Of a stretch of 64,000 nt of DNA, positions 51,816 through 61,132 are shown in pieces (positions within the stretch are counted from its first letter, which is position 1; each line of letters starts with the position of its first letter). The notes beneath the pieces were generated by a model that was not told where the DNA came from, did no database searches, and saw nothing but the letters and a program-made list of their open reading frames with translations. The stretch spans positions 744,001 through 808,000 of the forward strand of contig CP049781.1 of NCBI GenBank assembly GCA_011082265.1. The letters run 5' to 3'. Origin of the DNA: Candidatus Lachnocurva vaginae. Its GTDB lineage: Bacteria; Bacillota; Clostridia; Lachnospirales; Lachnospiraceae. Position numbers and translations under genes: made by a program.

Positions 51816-53247
51816 TTTTAACGATGCAGGCAAACAGAAAAAAGTTAATGGAGAAAATAAGAAAAAAGGATATCTTTTTATAATATATATTTTCTTTTTC
51901 CTTTTCATGTCACTTTTAATTTATCAGGGATATTTTATATTTGTAAAAAGTGATTCATTCATAAATAATCCTTATAATCCGAGAATTGTAAGTCTTGATA
52001 GAGAAGTAATAAGAGGAAAAATCTTCGGATCAAATGGAGAAGTACTTGCAGACACTAAAGAAGGCCCCGGAGGAGCAAAAATAAGGGAGTATCCGTACGG
52101 AAATTTATTCTGCCATACAATAGGTTATATGAATAGAGGACGAAGTGGGATTGAACTTTCTGCAAATTCCCTTCTTACATCTTCCCACCAATTTGCACCG
52201 GAGCAGATTAAAAAACTTGCAAGAGGAGAAAAACTTATAGGTGATAATGTTATTACAACACTTGATCCTGCTCTTCAAAAAGAGGCATATAATCAAATTA
52301 TTACGCAAAAGGGTGCGATAATTGTAATGAATCCTTCCACTGGAGCAATTTTAGCTGAGGCATCAAAGCCTACATTTGACCCTAATACTGTAAAAGTAAA
52401 TTGGAACAATATTTCAAACGATCCTAACAGCTCATTATTAAATCGTTGTATTCAGGGACTTTATCCTCCAGGATCTACATTTAAAGTGTTAACGGCTCTT
52501 TCTTATCTTAGAGATGGAGGAAAGATGGAAGATACGTTCCATTGCTCAGGAAGCTATAAAGCGGGGAATTATGTAGTTCACTGTGCATATAATGAGGCTC
52601 ACGGAACACAGAATTTAACGCAGGCATTTGCAAATTCATGTAATGTTACATTTTCACAAATTGGACTTTTACTTTCCAAAGGAAGATTAAGAGATACATG
52701 TGAAGATTTTTACTTTAATAAAAATATTAATACTGATAGAAATAATATAAGAAAAAGTAAGATAACTTTGAAAGATAAAGAGTCCAAAGCACAGATAATG
52801 TCAACATCTTTTGGACAGGGACAGACTCTTGTTACACCTTTTGAAATGTGCCTTGTTGCATCTACTGTATGTAATAATGGAATTATGATGAGACCTTATG
52901 TGGTAGATCGAGTTGAAAATACAAATGGTGATGTTGTAAAAAGTACGAAACAAAAAGAACTAAAAAGAGTTATGTCAGAAAATGAAGCACAAAAGCTTGA
53001 AAGCATGATGAGAGCCGTTGTAACAAAAGGAACAGCAAAGTATTATTTTAGAGGAAATAAAAATTATACTGCTTATGGGAAAACAGGAACTGCAGAATGG
53101 AATGATAAGAAGCATACTCATTCATGGTTTATTGGATATGCAAAAAATGGAGAAAAACAGATAGCAATAGCAGTTATATTGGAAAATACTGATAAAGTTG
53201 CAGCAGTGTCTGCTGAAAAAGTTTTTTCATATTATTTTAGTAGATAA
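51808..53247 (+). CDS. Class B penicillin-binding protein (transpeptidase)
   Basis: This 479-residue PBP has one N-terminal membrane anchor (about 20-45), a pedestal region (about 50-140), and a transpeptidase domain with the catalytic tetrad STFK at 223-226, SCN at 277-279 and KTG at 425-427. It crosslinks peptidoglycan with its SEDS partner encoded upstream. It resembles the PbpA type that forms a compact two-gene unit with an FtsW/RodA protein. It ends near 53247; no clear terminator follows. Confidence 0.95.
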   Translation: MNDFNDAGKQKKVNGENKKKGYLFIIYIFFFLFMSLLIYQGYFIFVKSDSFINNPYNPRIVSLDREVIRGKIFGSNGEVLADTKEGPGGAKIREYPYGNLFCHTIGYMNRGRSGIELSANSLLTSSHQFAPEQIKKLARGEKLIGDNVITTLDPALQKEAYNQIITQKGAIIVMNPSTGAILAEASKPTFDPNTVKVNWNNISNDPNSSLLNRCIQGLYPPGSTFKVLTALSYLRDGGKMEDTFHCSGSYKAGNYVVHCAYNEAHGTQNLTQAFANSCNVTFSQIGLLLSKGRLRDTCEDFYFNKNINTDRNNIRKSKITLKDKESKAQIMSTSFGQGQTLVTPFEMCLVASTVCNNGIMMRPYVVDRVENTNGDVVKSTKQKELKRVMSENEAQKLESMMRAVVTKGTAKYYFRGNKNYTAYGKTGTAEWNDKKHTHSWFIGYAKNGEKQIAIAVILENTDKVAAVSAEKVFSYYFSR

Positions 53248-53327
53248 AAGCTTTTTTTGTATTAATCTAAATAGATATTCATTTATAAAGTTAATGTGTT
53301 AATGTAAAAATAGATAAGGATGGTTCA

Positions 53328-54041
53328 ATGTTAGTAGGTTTAATAATAATTTTAATATTATTTATCCTTATTCTTTTTATCTTATATTTATTTATAGCTC
53401 CATTTAAATTAAAAGGAGATATTTTAATAAAATCGAAAAAAGGCGAAAAAAAGGATATTAAAATAGAATTTTACCTAAAAAGCAATTTAAGATTTTTAAG
53501 TTTACAAATTTTTTATAAGAAGTTTTTATATATAAAATTTAAAATTTTTTGGGGAATTATTTCAATCGTAAAAAAAACCTTCTCCGTTAAAGTTGATAAG
53601 AATAATGAGCTTTTAATAAATGAATATAAAAATAAAAAGGCTGAAAAATATAAAGGAAAAAAGTTTACTATAGAGGATGCCATAAATCTTTTTAAAATAA
53701 AAGAAGAAAAAGAAGGATTAATTGAATTTTTCTCCATATTAAATAAGCATATAAAAAGGCTGAAGATTACTTTTTATGATTCCAAAATGGAATTTGCGTT
53801 AAGCAATCCTTATCATACTGGAATTATGGTAGCTTTTTTAGCTCAAATCATGTTTTTATATGAAAATGGAATTGATATTTATCCCGATTTTACATCAGAT
53901 GATGCATATATAGACGGAAATATCACAATAAGAGGAAAAATTTCTATAAAAAATTTATTTAAACTTTTGCTTGAATTAAATGAAAATGGTAAAATAAAAA
54001 AGTTAAAGAAAAAATGGGAGGCTTTGCATGGAAAAGGGTGA
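53328..54041 (+). CDS. DUF2953 membrane-anchored protein (YtfI-like)
   Basis: The 237-residue product has a very hydrophobic N-terminus (about 1-25) and a Lys-rich cytoplasmic part. The C-terminal half contains RLKITFYDSKMEFALSNPYHTG and DGNITIRGKISIKNLF, typical of DUF2953. The gene overlaps the next by 14 bases, and the same pair (ytfI-ytfJ) exists in Bacillus. The exact role is unknown; it is linked to spore formation by its partner. Confidence 0.82.
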   Translation: MLVGLIIILILFILILFILYLFIAPFKLKGDILIKSKKGEKKDIKIEFYLKSNLRFLSLQIFYKKFLYIKFKIFWGIISIVKKTFSVKVDKNNELLINEYKNKKAEKYKGKKFTIEDAINLFKIKEEKEGLIEFFSILNKHIKRLKITFYDSKMEFALSNPYHTGIMVAFLAQIMFLYENGIDIYPDFTSDDAYIDGNITIRGKISIKNLFKLLLELNENGKIKKLKKKWEALHGKG

Positions 54042-54387
54042 TTTTAAATCAATAATGGAGTCTTTATTTGACGGAATGGAAACGTTTATTACAACAAAGA
54101 CTGTAGTTGGAGAAGAAAAACAGTATGGAGATACAACTATTGTACCGCTAGTTAATATATCTTTCGGTGTTGGAGCAGGTTCGTTTCAAAAGACTGAAAA
54201 AGGAAGCGGCTGCGGAGGACTTGGTGGAAAAATTACTCCGAGTGCGGTCCTTGTTATAAAAGGCGATGATGTTAGAATTATTAGAGTAAATAGCACTAGT
54301 AACATGGAAAAATTATTAGATATGGTTCCAAGTGCCGTATCGAAAATTAAAAATAAGAATAAAAAGAGAAGTATGACGGAGGATTAA
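54028..54387 (+). CDS. GerW/YtfJ-family protein
   Basis: The 119-residue protein matches the YtfJ/GerW family, found in spores and required for germination in Bacillus. It has TTKTVVGEEKQYGDTTIVPLV, then the glycine-rich SFGVGAGS and GSGCGGLGGKITPSAVLV segments. Homologues also occur in non-sporulating Clostridia, so this gene alone does not prove sporulation. It is translationally coupled to the DUF2953 gene. Confidence 0.9.
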   Translation: MEKGDFKSIMESLFDGMETFITTKTVVGEEKQYGDTTIVPLVNISFGVGAGSFQKTEKGSGCGGLGGKITPSAVLVIKGDDVRIIRVNSTSNMEKLLDMVPSAVSKIKNKNKKRSMTED

Positions 54388-54502
54388 ATATAAAATATTA
54401 TCCGATTATTTAAAATAATGCTTGCTTTTTTTGTGTGTTTTTGATAGTATACTAATGTTATTTTAAAAATTACCGGATATCGGTTTTAGGAGGTGTAGCA
54501 CG

Positions 54503-54688
54503 ATGGCAAAATGTGATATCTGCGAAAAAGGAGCTCATTTCGGAATAAAGGTGAGCCACTCTCATAGAAGATCAAATAGAATATGGAAATCAAACGTTAA
54601 ATCGGTTAGATGTATAGTTTCCGGAACACCTAAGAGACTTCATGTATGTACTTCATGTCTTCGTTCAGGCAATGTAGAGCGTGCATAA
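54503..54688 (+). CDS. rpmB: 50S ribosomal protein L28
   Basis: The 61-residue protein has the zinc-ribbon form with CDIC at the N-terminus and CTSC near the C-terminus (C+ type). Other motifs are KGAHFGIKVSHSHRRSNR and the SVRCIVSGTPKRLHVC strand. AGGAGGTG precedes the ATG. A terminator follows. Confidence 0.97.
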   Translation: MAKCDICEKGAHFGIKVSHSHRRSNRIWKSNVKSVRCIVSGTPKRLHVCTSCLRSGNVERA

Positions 54689-54739
54689 TAACTCTTAAAA
54701 GAGATATTCTATTAATAAAGTAGAAAAATTTATGATAAG

Positions 54740-54766
54740 TACGCGGCTATAAGCTGCGTATTTTTT
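54740..54766 (+). terminator. Terminator after rpmB
   Basis: TACGCGGCT (54740-54748) pairs with AGCTGCGTA (54752-54760) around a 3-base loop, with one G-U pair, followed by six T. Confidence 0.8.
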
Positions 54767-54839
54767 ATTTGTTGTTTTTTTTTGATAAAATCTTTATAAT
54801 GAGTGAGTAATAAAAATTAAATTTAAGACGGAGGATACT

Positions 54840-55199
54840 ATGCAAGGAGAAATGGAAACAAAACTTGGCAAAATCATTATTGATGAAGATGTTATTGCTA
54901 CTTACGCCGGCTCTGTTGCAGTAGAATGTTTCGGGATAGTTGGGATGGCTGCCGTTAATATTAAAGACGGATTGGTAAAATTATTAAAGAAAGATTATTT
55001 AAGCCACGGGATTAGTGTTGTTATGGAAGATGATAACAATATATCACTTGATTTTCATGTGATAGTTTCTTATGGCATTAATATACCGACTGTTTGCGAG
55101 AATCTTTCTAATACGGTGAAGTACAAAGTGAATGAATTTACAGGACTTAATGTGGACAACATAAATATTTATGTTGAAGGTGTACGCATTATCGATTAA
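54840..55199 (+). CDS. Asp23/Gls24 family envelope stress protein
   Basis: The 119-residue protein is the YloU/Asp23 type: GKIIIDEDVIATYAGSVAVECFGIVGMA, then SHGISVVMED and VEGVRIID at the end. These soluble proteins gather near the membrane and are linked to alkaline or envelope stress. The gene precedes fakA, as yloU precedes yloV in Bacillus, with its ribosome site ACGGAGG. It ends 10 bases before the TTG start of fakA. Confidence 0.93.
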   Translation: MQGEMETKLGKIIIDEDVIATYAGSVAVECFGIVGMAAVNIKDGLVKLLKKDYLSHGISVVMEDDNNISLDFHVIVSYGINIPTVCENLSNTVKYKVNEFTGLNVDNINIYVEGVRIID

Positions 55200-55209
55200 G
55201 GAGGATAAA

Positions 55210-56895
55210 TTGGAACTTAGGTCTATAGATGCCGACAAGCTCTCAAAAGCATTTCTTGCTGGAGCTAAAAATCTTCAAAACAATGAAGATAGGATTAATG
55301 AGCTTAATGTTTTCCCGGTTCCTGATGGAGATACAGGTACCAATATGACAATGACTGCTATATCAGCGGCAAAGGCTATTTTAGAATTAGAAAAAGTTGA
55401 TTTTAAAAGCGTAGGAAAGGCTATGTCTTCAGGTTCACTTAGAGGTGCAAGAGGAAATTCTGGAGTTATTCTTTCACAGCTTTTAAGAGGATTTTCAAAG
55501 GTTATAAAAAAGGAAGAAATTATTGATGTTAAGGTGCTTGCTCTTGCATCAGAAAATGCAACTGAAACGGCATATAAAGCTGTAATGAAACCTACTGAAG
55601 GTACAATTCTTACAGTTGCAAGAAAAATATCCGAAAAAGCTGTAGAAATAAAAGATAATGTCGATGATATACTGGAATTCTTGGAAATTATTATAGAAGA
55701 AGGAGATAAAGCTCTTCAAAGCACACCTGAACTTCTTCCTGTTTTAAAGCAAGCTGGAGTTGTGGATTCTGGCGGCTCAGGGCTTATGGCTCTCTTAAAG
55801 GGTGTATTGTCTTATTTAAAGGGAGAAGATGTAGATTTATCCTTTGATAATGAAGATAAAGAAAATAAAGGAAATAAGGAGCATACATATAAGCTTTCAT
55901 TTGTGCTTAAGGTTGAAGATGGAACAGCTTTCAAGAGAATAGAGACATTTAAAGAATATATTTATTCTGTAAGTTCAAATGTTGAAATATCGGATAGAGA
56001 AGAAGATGGACATATAGGAGTAGAAGTGTCAGCTAATACCGATGTCCCGGGTGAAATAATTAAAAAAGCGTGCATTTTAGGAAAAATGTATGATATTAGT
56101 TTTAAAAATTTATTTGATAAAGAAGAAAAAGAAAATGAAGGACGTGATGCGTGTAAGTTGTCATTTTCTGAAGAAGAGATATCAAATAATGGCAAAGAAA
56201 ACTGTGGCATTAATGAAAAAGCTTCTTCTAAAAAGAAGGAGTTCGGATTTGTCTCAGTTTCCGCAGGTGAAGGAATTAATGAGATTTTCCTTAATATGGG
56301 AGTTGATCAAAATATTACGGGCGGACAAACTATGAATCCGAGTACGGAAGATATATTAAAAGCGGTAGAAGCGGTTAATGCTGATACAGTTTTTGTACTT
56401 CCTAATAATAAGAATATTATTTTAGCAGCAAATCAGGCTGTTTCATTGGAAAAAAGCAAAAATATTGTTGTTATACCTACGAAAACTATTCCGCAGGGAA
56501 TTGCAGCACTTATTAATTTTGATTCAGAAAAATCCGTTGAGGAAAATATAGAAGTTATGAATGAAGAGATTCATAATGTTAAAACAGGACAGGTTACTTA
56601 TGCTGTAAGAGATACAGAAATTGATGGTAAAGTCATTAAATCCGGAGACTTTATGGGAATTTCCGATAAGGGAATTATTTCAGTAGGAATTAATAAGAAG
56701 GATGTTCTTGTTGAAATGCTTGAAACTTTAGTTAGTGATGAAGATTCTCTTATAACTCTTTACTATGGAGAAGGGGTTACAGAAAGTGAAGCAGAAGAAA
56801 TAAAAGAAGGACTTTCAACTAAGTTTTCTAATCTTGATATAGATATAGAAAATGGAGGACAGCCTGTATATTCTTATATTGTTAGCGTGGAATAG
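55210..56895 (+). CDS. fakA: Fatty acid kinase catalytic subunit FakA (DAK2), TTG start
   Basis: FakA phosphorylates fatty acids held by a FakB protein. I use the TTG at 55210, 4 bases after AAGGAGGAT; upstream in-frame codons lie inside asp23. The 561-residue product begins LELRSIDADKLSKAFLAGA, the DAK2 nucleotide site is NVFPVPDGDTGTNM and SGSLRGARGNSGVILSQLLRGF, and AGVVDSGGSGL lies at about 185-195. The C-terminal half contains DQNITGGQTMNPST. A DAK1-like middle follows. No fakB (DegV) gene is in the window. recG comes after a gap with a tandem array. Confidence 0.95.
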   Translation: MELRSIDADKLSKAFLAGAKNLQNNEDRINELNVFPVPDGDTGTNMTMTAISAAKAILELEKVDFKSVGKAMSSGSLRGARGNSGVILSQLLRGFSKVIKKEEIIDVKVLALASENATETAYKAVMKPTEGTILTVARKISEKAVEIKDNVDDILEFLEIIIEEGDKALQSTPELLPVLKQAGVVDSGGSGLMALLKGVLSYLKGEDVDLSFDNEDKENKGNKEHTYKLSFVLKVEDGTAFKRIETFKEYIYSVSSNVEISDREEDGHIGVEVSANTDVPGEIIKKACILGKMYDISFKNLFDKEEKENEGRDACKLSFSEEEISNNGKENCGINEKASSKKKEFGFVSVSAGEGINEIFLNMGVDQNITGGQTMNPSTEDILKAVEAVNADTVFVLPNNKNIILAANQAVSLEKSKNIVVIPTKTIPQGIAALINFDSEKSVEENIEVMNEEIHNVKTGQVTYAVRDTEIDGKVIKSGDFMGISDKGIISVGINKKDVLVEMLETLVSDEDSLITLYYGEGVTESEAEEIKEGLSTKFSNLDIDIENGGQPVYSYIVSVE

Positions 56896-56940
56896 TAATA
56901 AAAGAAAGAGCTATATTTATGCAATAAATATAAATAACGG

Positions 56941-57045
56941 ATAGATGTTATTTATAAGATAATTGTAGATAATTGATAGATGTTATTTATAAGATAATTG
57001 TAGATAACGAATAGATGTTATTTATAAATTAAATGTAGATAACAG
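56941..57045 (+). repeat. 35-bp tandem array (3 copies) before recG
   Basis: Three direct copies of a unit beginning ATAGATGTTATTTATAA occur at 56941-56975, 56976-57010 and 57011-57045. The first two differ in only the last few bases, and the third diverges in the middle. The array ends 29 bases before recG. It has no unique spacers, so it is not a CRISPR. Confidence 0.9.
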
Positions 57046-57073
57046 GATATTCCTGTGTAGCAGATGTAGAAAA

Positions 57074-59137
57074 ATGAATGATATATTAAATCAATCCATT
57101 ATAAAATTAAAAGGCATAGGAAGTAAAACAGAAGAAGCTTTTAATAAAATGGGAGTATATACGATTGGTGATATACTCTCATTTTTTCCACGAGATTATA
57201 TACATTTGAAAAAACCTGTTTCTATAAGTGAAATAAGTGTAGACGAAGAAAATGCTATTTTAGGAGTGATAAAAGGAAATATTACAGTAATAAGAAGAGG
57301 TAACTTCTTTATAAGTAAAGGCTATATTGATACAAAAAATGGCGTTATGGAAGTTGTGTGGTATCGCATGCCTTATATAAAGAAAACCATAAAGTATAAT
57401 ATGCCTTATATTTTCTATGGACGTGTATTAAAAAAAGGAAATATATATAGATTTGAGCATCCAAAAATGTATATTCCCGATGAATATGAAAATATGAGAA
57501 AAAGTCCCGTCCCAGTTTATCGTTTATCTAAAGGCCTTACAAGTAAAACTATAAGTAAAGCGGTAGAAAATGCTTTATCATACGTATCTAAGATAGAAGA
57601 TACTTTTCCAGAATGGCTTATTAAGAAAAGAAATTTACCGTCTCTTTCGTTTTCCATAAAGCATATTCATTTTCCTATAAATGATGAAGATGTAATCAAG
57701 GCAAGAAGTAGATTTATTTACGAAGAGCTTTTAAAATTTTCCCTTGAAGAGGAAAAGTGTATAAATAATAAAAAGGAAATTAAAAATAGTTTTTTAATAA
57801 CAAAATTTTCGTATGCGAAAAAGGTTATAGATAATTTACCTTTTACTTTAACAGAAGGACAACTTAAGACTATTTCCGATATCTTTTCTGATTTTAAAGG
57901 AAAAATTGTAACAGAAAGACTTGTTCAGGGAGATGTAGGATGCGGAAAAACTATTGTGGCATTCATCTCTATGATTACAATGGCGGAAAATGGTTATCAA
58001 AGTTTAATTATGGTGCCGACTGGAGTTCTTGCAGTTCAGCATTTTAATTCTTTTAAAAAGCTTATTGAAGATTATTCTCTAGATTTAAAGATTGCACTTC
58101 TTACGGGAAATACAAAAAAGTCAGAGAAAAAAGCTATTTTAAAAGATTTAAAAGACCAAAAAATTGATTTAATTGTAGGAACGCACGCACTGATTGAAAA
58201 AGATGTCATTTTTAAAAATCTTGCACTTTCAATAACGGATGAGCAGCACCGATTTGGAGTAAAACAGAGAAATATGTTACTTGAAGAAGAAATGACGCCA
58301 TTTTCAATACTTTTATCTGCAACTCCTATACCTAGAACGCTCGCATTAATTCTTTATAATGGCATGAATATATCAAGGATAATGTCAGTGCCAAGTGAAA
58401 GAAAGAAAGTTAAAACAGCTGTAATAACGCCTTCTATGAGGCAAAATGCATTAAAGCTTATACTAAAAGAAGTACAGATGGGACATCAGGCATATATAGT
58501 TTGCCCTTTGGTAGAAAAATCAGACAATATGGATAAGGAAAATGTCCTTGATTATGAGGCAAAATTGAAAGATTCGATTGGTGATTTGTGTAAAATAGGA
58601 ATCCTTCATGGAAAAATGAAGGGTGATGAAAAGGATGAAATCGTAAATAAATTTATAAATAAAGAAATTGATATTTTAATTTCAACAACGGTTATAGAAG
58701 TTGGAGTAAATGTCCCGTCAGCTACAGTTATGATGATAGAGGATGCCGACAGATTTGGACTTTCAACTCTTCATCAGCTTCGAGGACGAGTTGGAAGAGG
58801 AGAAAGTCAAAGCTACTGTATTCTTGTAAATTCCGCAAATTCATCAAATGAAAATGCGAAGAAAAGACTTATGACTGTAAGGGACAATATAGATGGATTT
58901 AAAATTGCAGAAACCGACTTAAAGCTTCGTGGCCCTGGAGATAGAAATGGAGTACGTCAAAGCGGAGAAGAATATTTTAACTTAGCATCTATATATAGCG
59001 ACTTTGATATCATGAAAGATGCCTTGGAAGATGCAAAAGAAATATTGTCCAAAGATAAAAATCTTAGTAATGAAGACAATTTTGTATTTAAGAAGATGAT
59101 TGAAAATAACGAATATAAGTTTTACACGAATCTTTAG
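57074..59137 (+). CDS. recG: ATP-dependent DNA helicase RecG
   Basis: RecG remodels stalled replication forks and recombination intermediates. The 687-residue superfamily 2 helicase has an N-terminal wedge domain with KGIGSKTEEAFNKMGV, then QGDVGCGKTIVAF (Walker A), TDEQHRFGVKQR (DEQH box), LSATPIPRTLAL, and TTVIEVGVNVPSATVMMIEDADRFGLS-like motifs, ending in LHQLRGRVGRG. The start is an ATG with no strong Shine-Dalgarno in the preceding repeat region. Confidence 0.96.
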   Translation: MNDILNQSIIKLKGIGSKTEEAFNKMGVYTIGDILSFFPRDYIHLKKPVSISEISVDEENAILGVIKGNITVIRRGNFFISKGYIDTKNGVMEVVWYRMPYIKKTIKYNMPYIFYGRVLKKGNIYRFEHPKMYIPDEYENMRKSPVPVYRLSKGLTSKTISKAVENALSYVSKIEDTFPEWLIKKRNLPSLSFSIKHIHFPINDEDVIKARSRFIYEELLKFSLEEEKCINNKKEIKNSFLITKFSYAKKVIDNLPFTLTEGQLKTISDIFSDFKGKIVTERLVQGDVGCGKTIVAFISMITMAENGYQSLIMVPTGVLAVQHFNSFKKLIEDYSLDLKIALLTGNTKKSEKKAILKDLKDQKIDLIVGTHALIEKDVIFKNLALSITDEQHRFGVKQRNMLLEEEMTPFSILLSATPIPRTLALILYNGMNISRIMSVPSERKKVKTAVITPSMRQNALKLILKEVQMGHQAYIVCPLVEKSDNMDKENVLDYEAKLKDSIGDLCKIGILHGKMKGDEKDEIVNKFINKEIDILISTTVIEVGVNVPSATVMMIEDADRFGLSTLHQLRGRVGRGESQSYCILVNSANSSNENAKKRLMTVRDNIDGFKIAETDLKLRGPGDRNGVRQSGEEYFNLASIYSDFDIMKDALEDAKEILSKDKNLSNEDNFVFKKMIENNEYKFYTNL

Positions 59138-59204
59138 GGAAAAATTCTTTTAGTCTAAACTTAAAGGGTTAAATTTTCCTTTTTCTATAATATTAGTGAT
59201 AAAA

Positions 59205-60956
59205 TTATACAACTTTATGTACTATTTTACTTATTTTAGGCGTTATTACGACCGAGTAGTTCATATGGTATATTACAAATCCCGGAGATGCTGCATTCGG
59301 CTTTTTTATATTCTTAAGTTCCGTATAGTCAATTTCAAGCTTTTTATTGTCTCTTTCGGAAGAGTAATATCCTGCAAGCTCTGCAGCAGTTAAATATACA
59401 TCATCCGGAAGCTCTTTTCCATCAGTTTTTACAATGACGTGGCTTCCAGGAATATTTTTAGCATGAAACCACATATCGTTTTTATCGCCTAATTTAAATG
59501 TTACATATTCATTCTGATAGTTATTCTTTCCAACATAAATATGAAAGCCGGAGTCGGTTACAAAATGAAGCGGCTTTTCTTTTTTAGGACGTTTATTTTT
59601 TAAATCCTTCTTTTTATGAATTAAATTAGCTTCTTCCATTTCGTAGCGGATGGAATCAAGATCTTCTTTAGTTTCAGCAAGATCAAGAGATGTCTTTATG
59701 CTTTCAAGGTGTTTAATCGTATTTTCTGTAAGTTTAATTTGAGATGAAAGCTCTTCTTCGGTTCTCTTTTTTTTCTGATATTTGCTGAAGTATTTATTTG
59801 CATTGTCTGTAGGAGATAGGTTTTCATCAAGTTTTATTTTTACTTCCTTTTCTGTTTCATAGTCGTATAAACTTACTTCTTTTTCTCCTTGTTTTATGGA
59901 GTATGCGTAAGTTAAAATGAGTTCGCCTTTTTTTCTATATACATCCTTATTTTTTGTATCGTAAAGCTGCTTTTCTTGAAGATTAAATTTCTTCTGATTC
60001 CTCGATAAAAGCATATTTACATGCTTTCTTAAATCGTGTGAACGCTGATACATAGCAGAATAGATTTCTTTTTCCTTAAAGTATGTAAAAAGCATTTCGG
60101 AGACGGAATTAAATTTTACTTCTTTTTTATCACTTAGGTTTAAAAGCTTAAAGCAGGAAAATTCTATAGGTTTATTCGTATCTTTATCATAATATGCGTA
60201 GTTTTCGTAATTATTTTTCTTTAAATTATTAGTAAGAAATGAAAAAGCGTTATAGAATTTATCTATTTCATTTTCCGATAAAATAAATGTATTTTTTGAT
60301 TCATCATATATTTTTGCAATATTTAAAATATAAGAAGCTGTAGTGGATGAAAAGCCTATAAAATTAGTGCATAAAAAGTCGAATATAGAAATGTCTTTTT
60401 CATTAATAAGCTCTATAAATTTATCTTTATTTATTTCTAAAGGATTAATTTTACCTTCCTGAGTTGGTATGAAATAATTTTTTTTCGGAAGAACTTCACG
60501 AACGGAGCTTATTGCAAAAGAAATATGCTTTATGCTGTCAATTATGGTGTCATTTTTGTCACAAAAAATTATATTTGAATGCTTTCCCATAATTTCCACA
60601 TATAAAAATTTCTCCGACAAAACCGACATTTCATCTCTGTGAGAAATAGTAAATTTTAAAACACGTTCCATTCCGACTTGTTCAATTTTTTTAATGATGC
60701 CATTTTGTATATGCTTTCTTAAAAGCATACAAAAATTAGGAGCTTTTAGCGGGTTTACTTTACTTTCTTTCGTAATGTAAATCAATGGAAGGGATGCGTT
60801 TGCCGAAATTAAAAGCTTTTTTGTGCCATGTTTTAATTTCATGGTGAGAATAAGCTCGCAAAATTCAGGTTGTGCAATTTTTGATACATATGAATCTTTA
60901 AACTCTTCATTCAATTCAAAAGCAAGAGCATGCATTAAAACTCCGTTAAAAGACAT
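59205..60956 (-). CDS. rqcH: Rqc2 homologue RqcH (NFACT, ribosome quality control)
   Basis: RqcH recruits tRNA-Ala to obstructed 50S subunits and adds Ala tails to stalled chains. The 583-residue protein has the NFACT-N domain, helix-hairpin-helix part, a long coiled-coil (about 330-450), and NFACT-R with WFHAKNIPGSHVIVKT and LTAAELAGYYSSERDN. I chose the internal ATG at 60956 because GGAGGG lies 4 bases before it on the minus strand; the ORF extends 4 codons upstream. It is convergent with recG and divergent from yicC. It is sometimes annotated as a fibronectin-binding protein. Confidence 0.94.
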   Translation of the reverse strand: MSFNGVLMHALAFELNEEFKDSYVSKIAQPEFCELILTMKLKHGTKKLLISANASLPLIYITKESKVNPLKAPNFCMLLRKHIQNGIIKKIEQVGMERVLKFTISHRDEMSVLSEKFLYVEIMGKHSNIIFCDKNDTIIDSIKHISFAISSVREVLPKKNYFIPTQEGKINPLEINKDKFIELINEKDISIFDFLCTNFIGFSSTTASYILNIAKIYDESKNTFILSENEIDKFYNAFSFLTNNLKKNNYENYAYYDKDTNKPIEFSCFKLLNLSDKKEVKFNSVSEMLFTYFKEKEIYSAMYQRSHDLRKHVNMLLSRNQKKFNLQEKQLYDTKNKDVYRKKGELILTYAYSIKQGEKEVSLYDYETEKEVKIKLDENLSPTDNANKYFSKYQKKKRTEEELSSQIKLTENTIKHLESIKTSLDLAETKEDLDSIRYEMEEANLIHKKKDLKNKRPKKEKPLHFVTDSGFHIYVGKNNYQNEYVTFKLGDKNDMWFHAKNIPGSHVIVKTDGKELPDDVYLTAAELAGYYSSERDNKKLEIDYTELKNIKKPNAASPGFVIYHMNYSVVITPKISKIVHKVV

Positions 60957-61063
60957 AAATCCCTCCATACTATATTAACACTATTATTAATATTATATTA
61001 GAAATGATAATTATACTATATTATATTTATTTAATTTGTATTTAAGAACGTCTTAAAGTAAAT

Positions 61064-61092
61064 TTGACGGTTCTTACAATAGATATTATAAT
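61064..61092 (+). promoter_or_regulatory. Promoter of yicC, with an overlapping inverted repeat
   Basis: TTGACG (61064-61069) and TATAAT (61087-61092) are spaced by 17 bases. An imperfect inverted repeat, AAGAACGTC (61044-61052) and GACGGTTCTT (61066-61075), covers the -35 box and could bind a regulator. Confidence 0.7.
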
Positions 61093-61132
61093 ATTATAGC
61101 TTATGTTTATTTAAGAGAAAAGAGAAGATAAG

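Noticed and set aside
54440..54470. Promoter for rpmB (TTGCTT and TATACT)
   Set aside because: The spacing is 20 bases, too long for a good sigma-A promoter, and no extended -10 is present.
59196..59393. Short plus-strand frame after recG
   Set aside because: It is antisense to the C-terminal end of rqcH and has no ribosome site.
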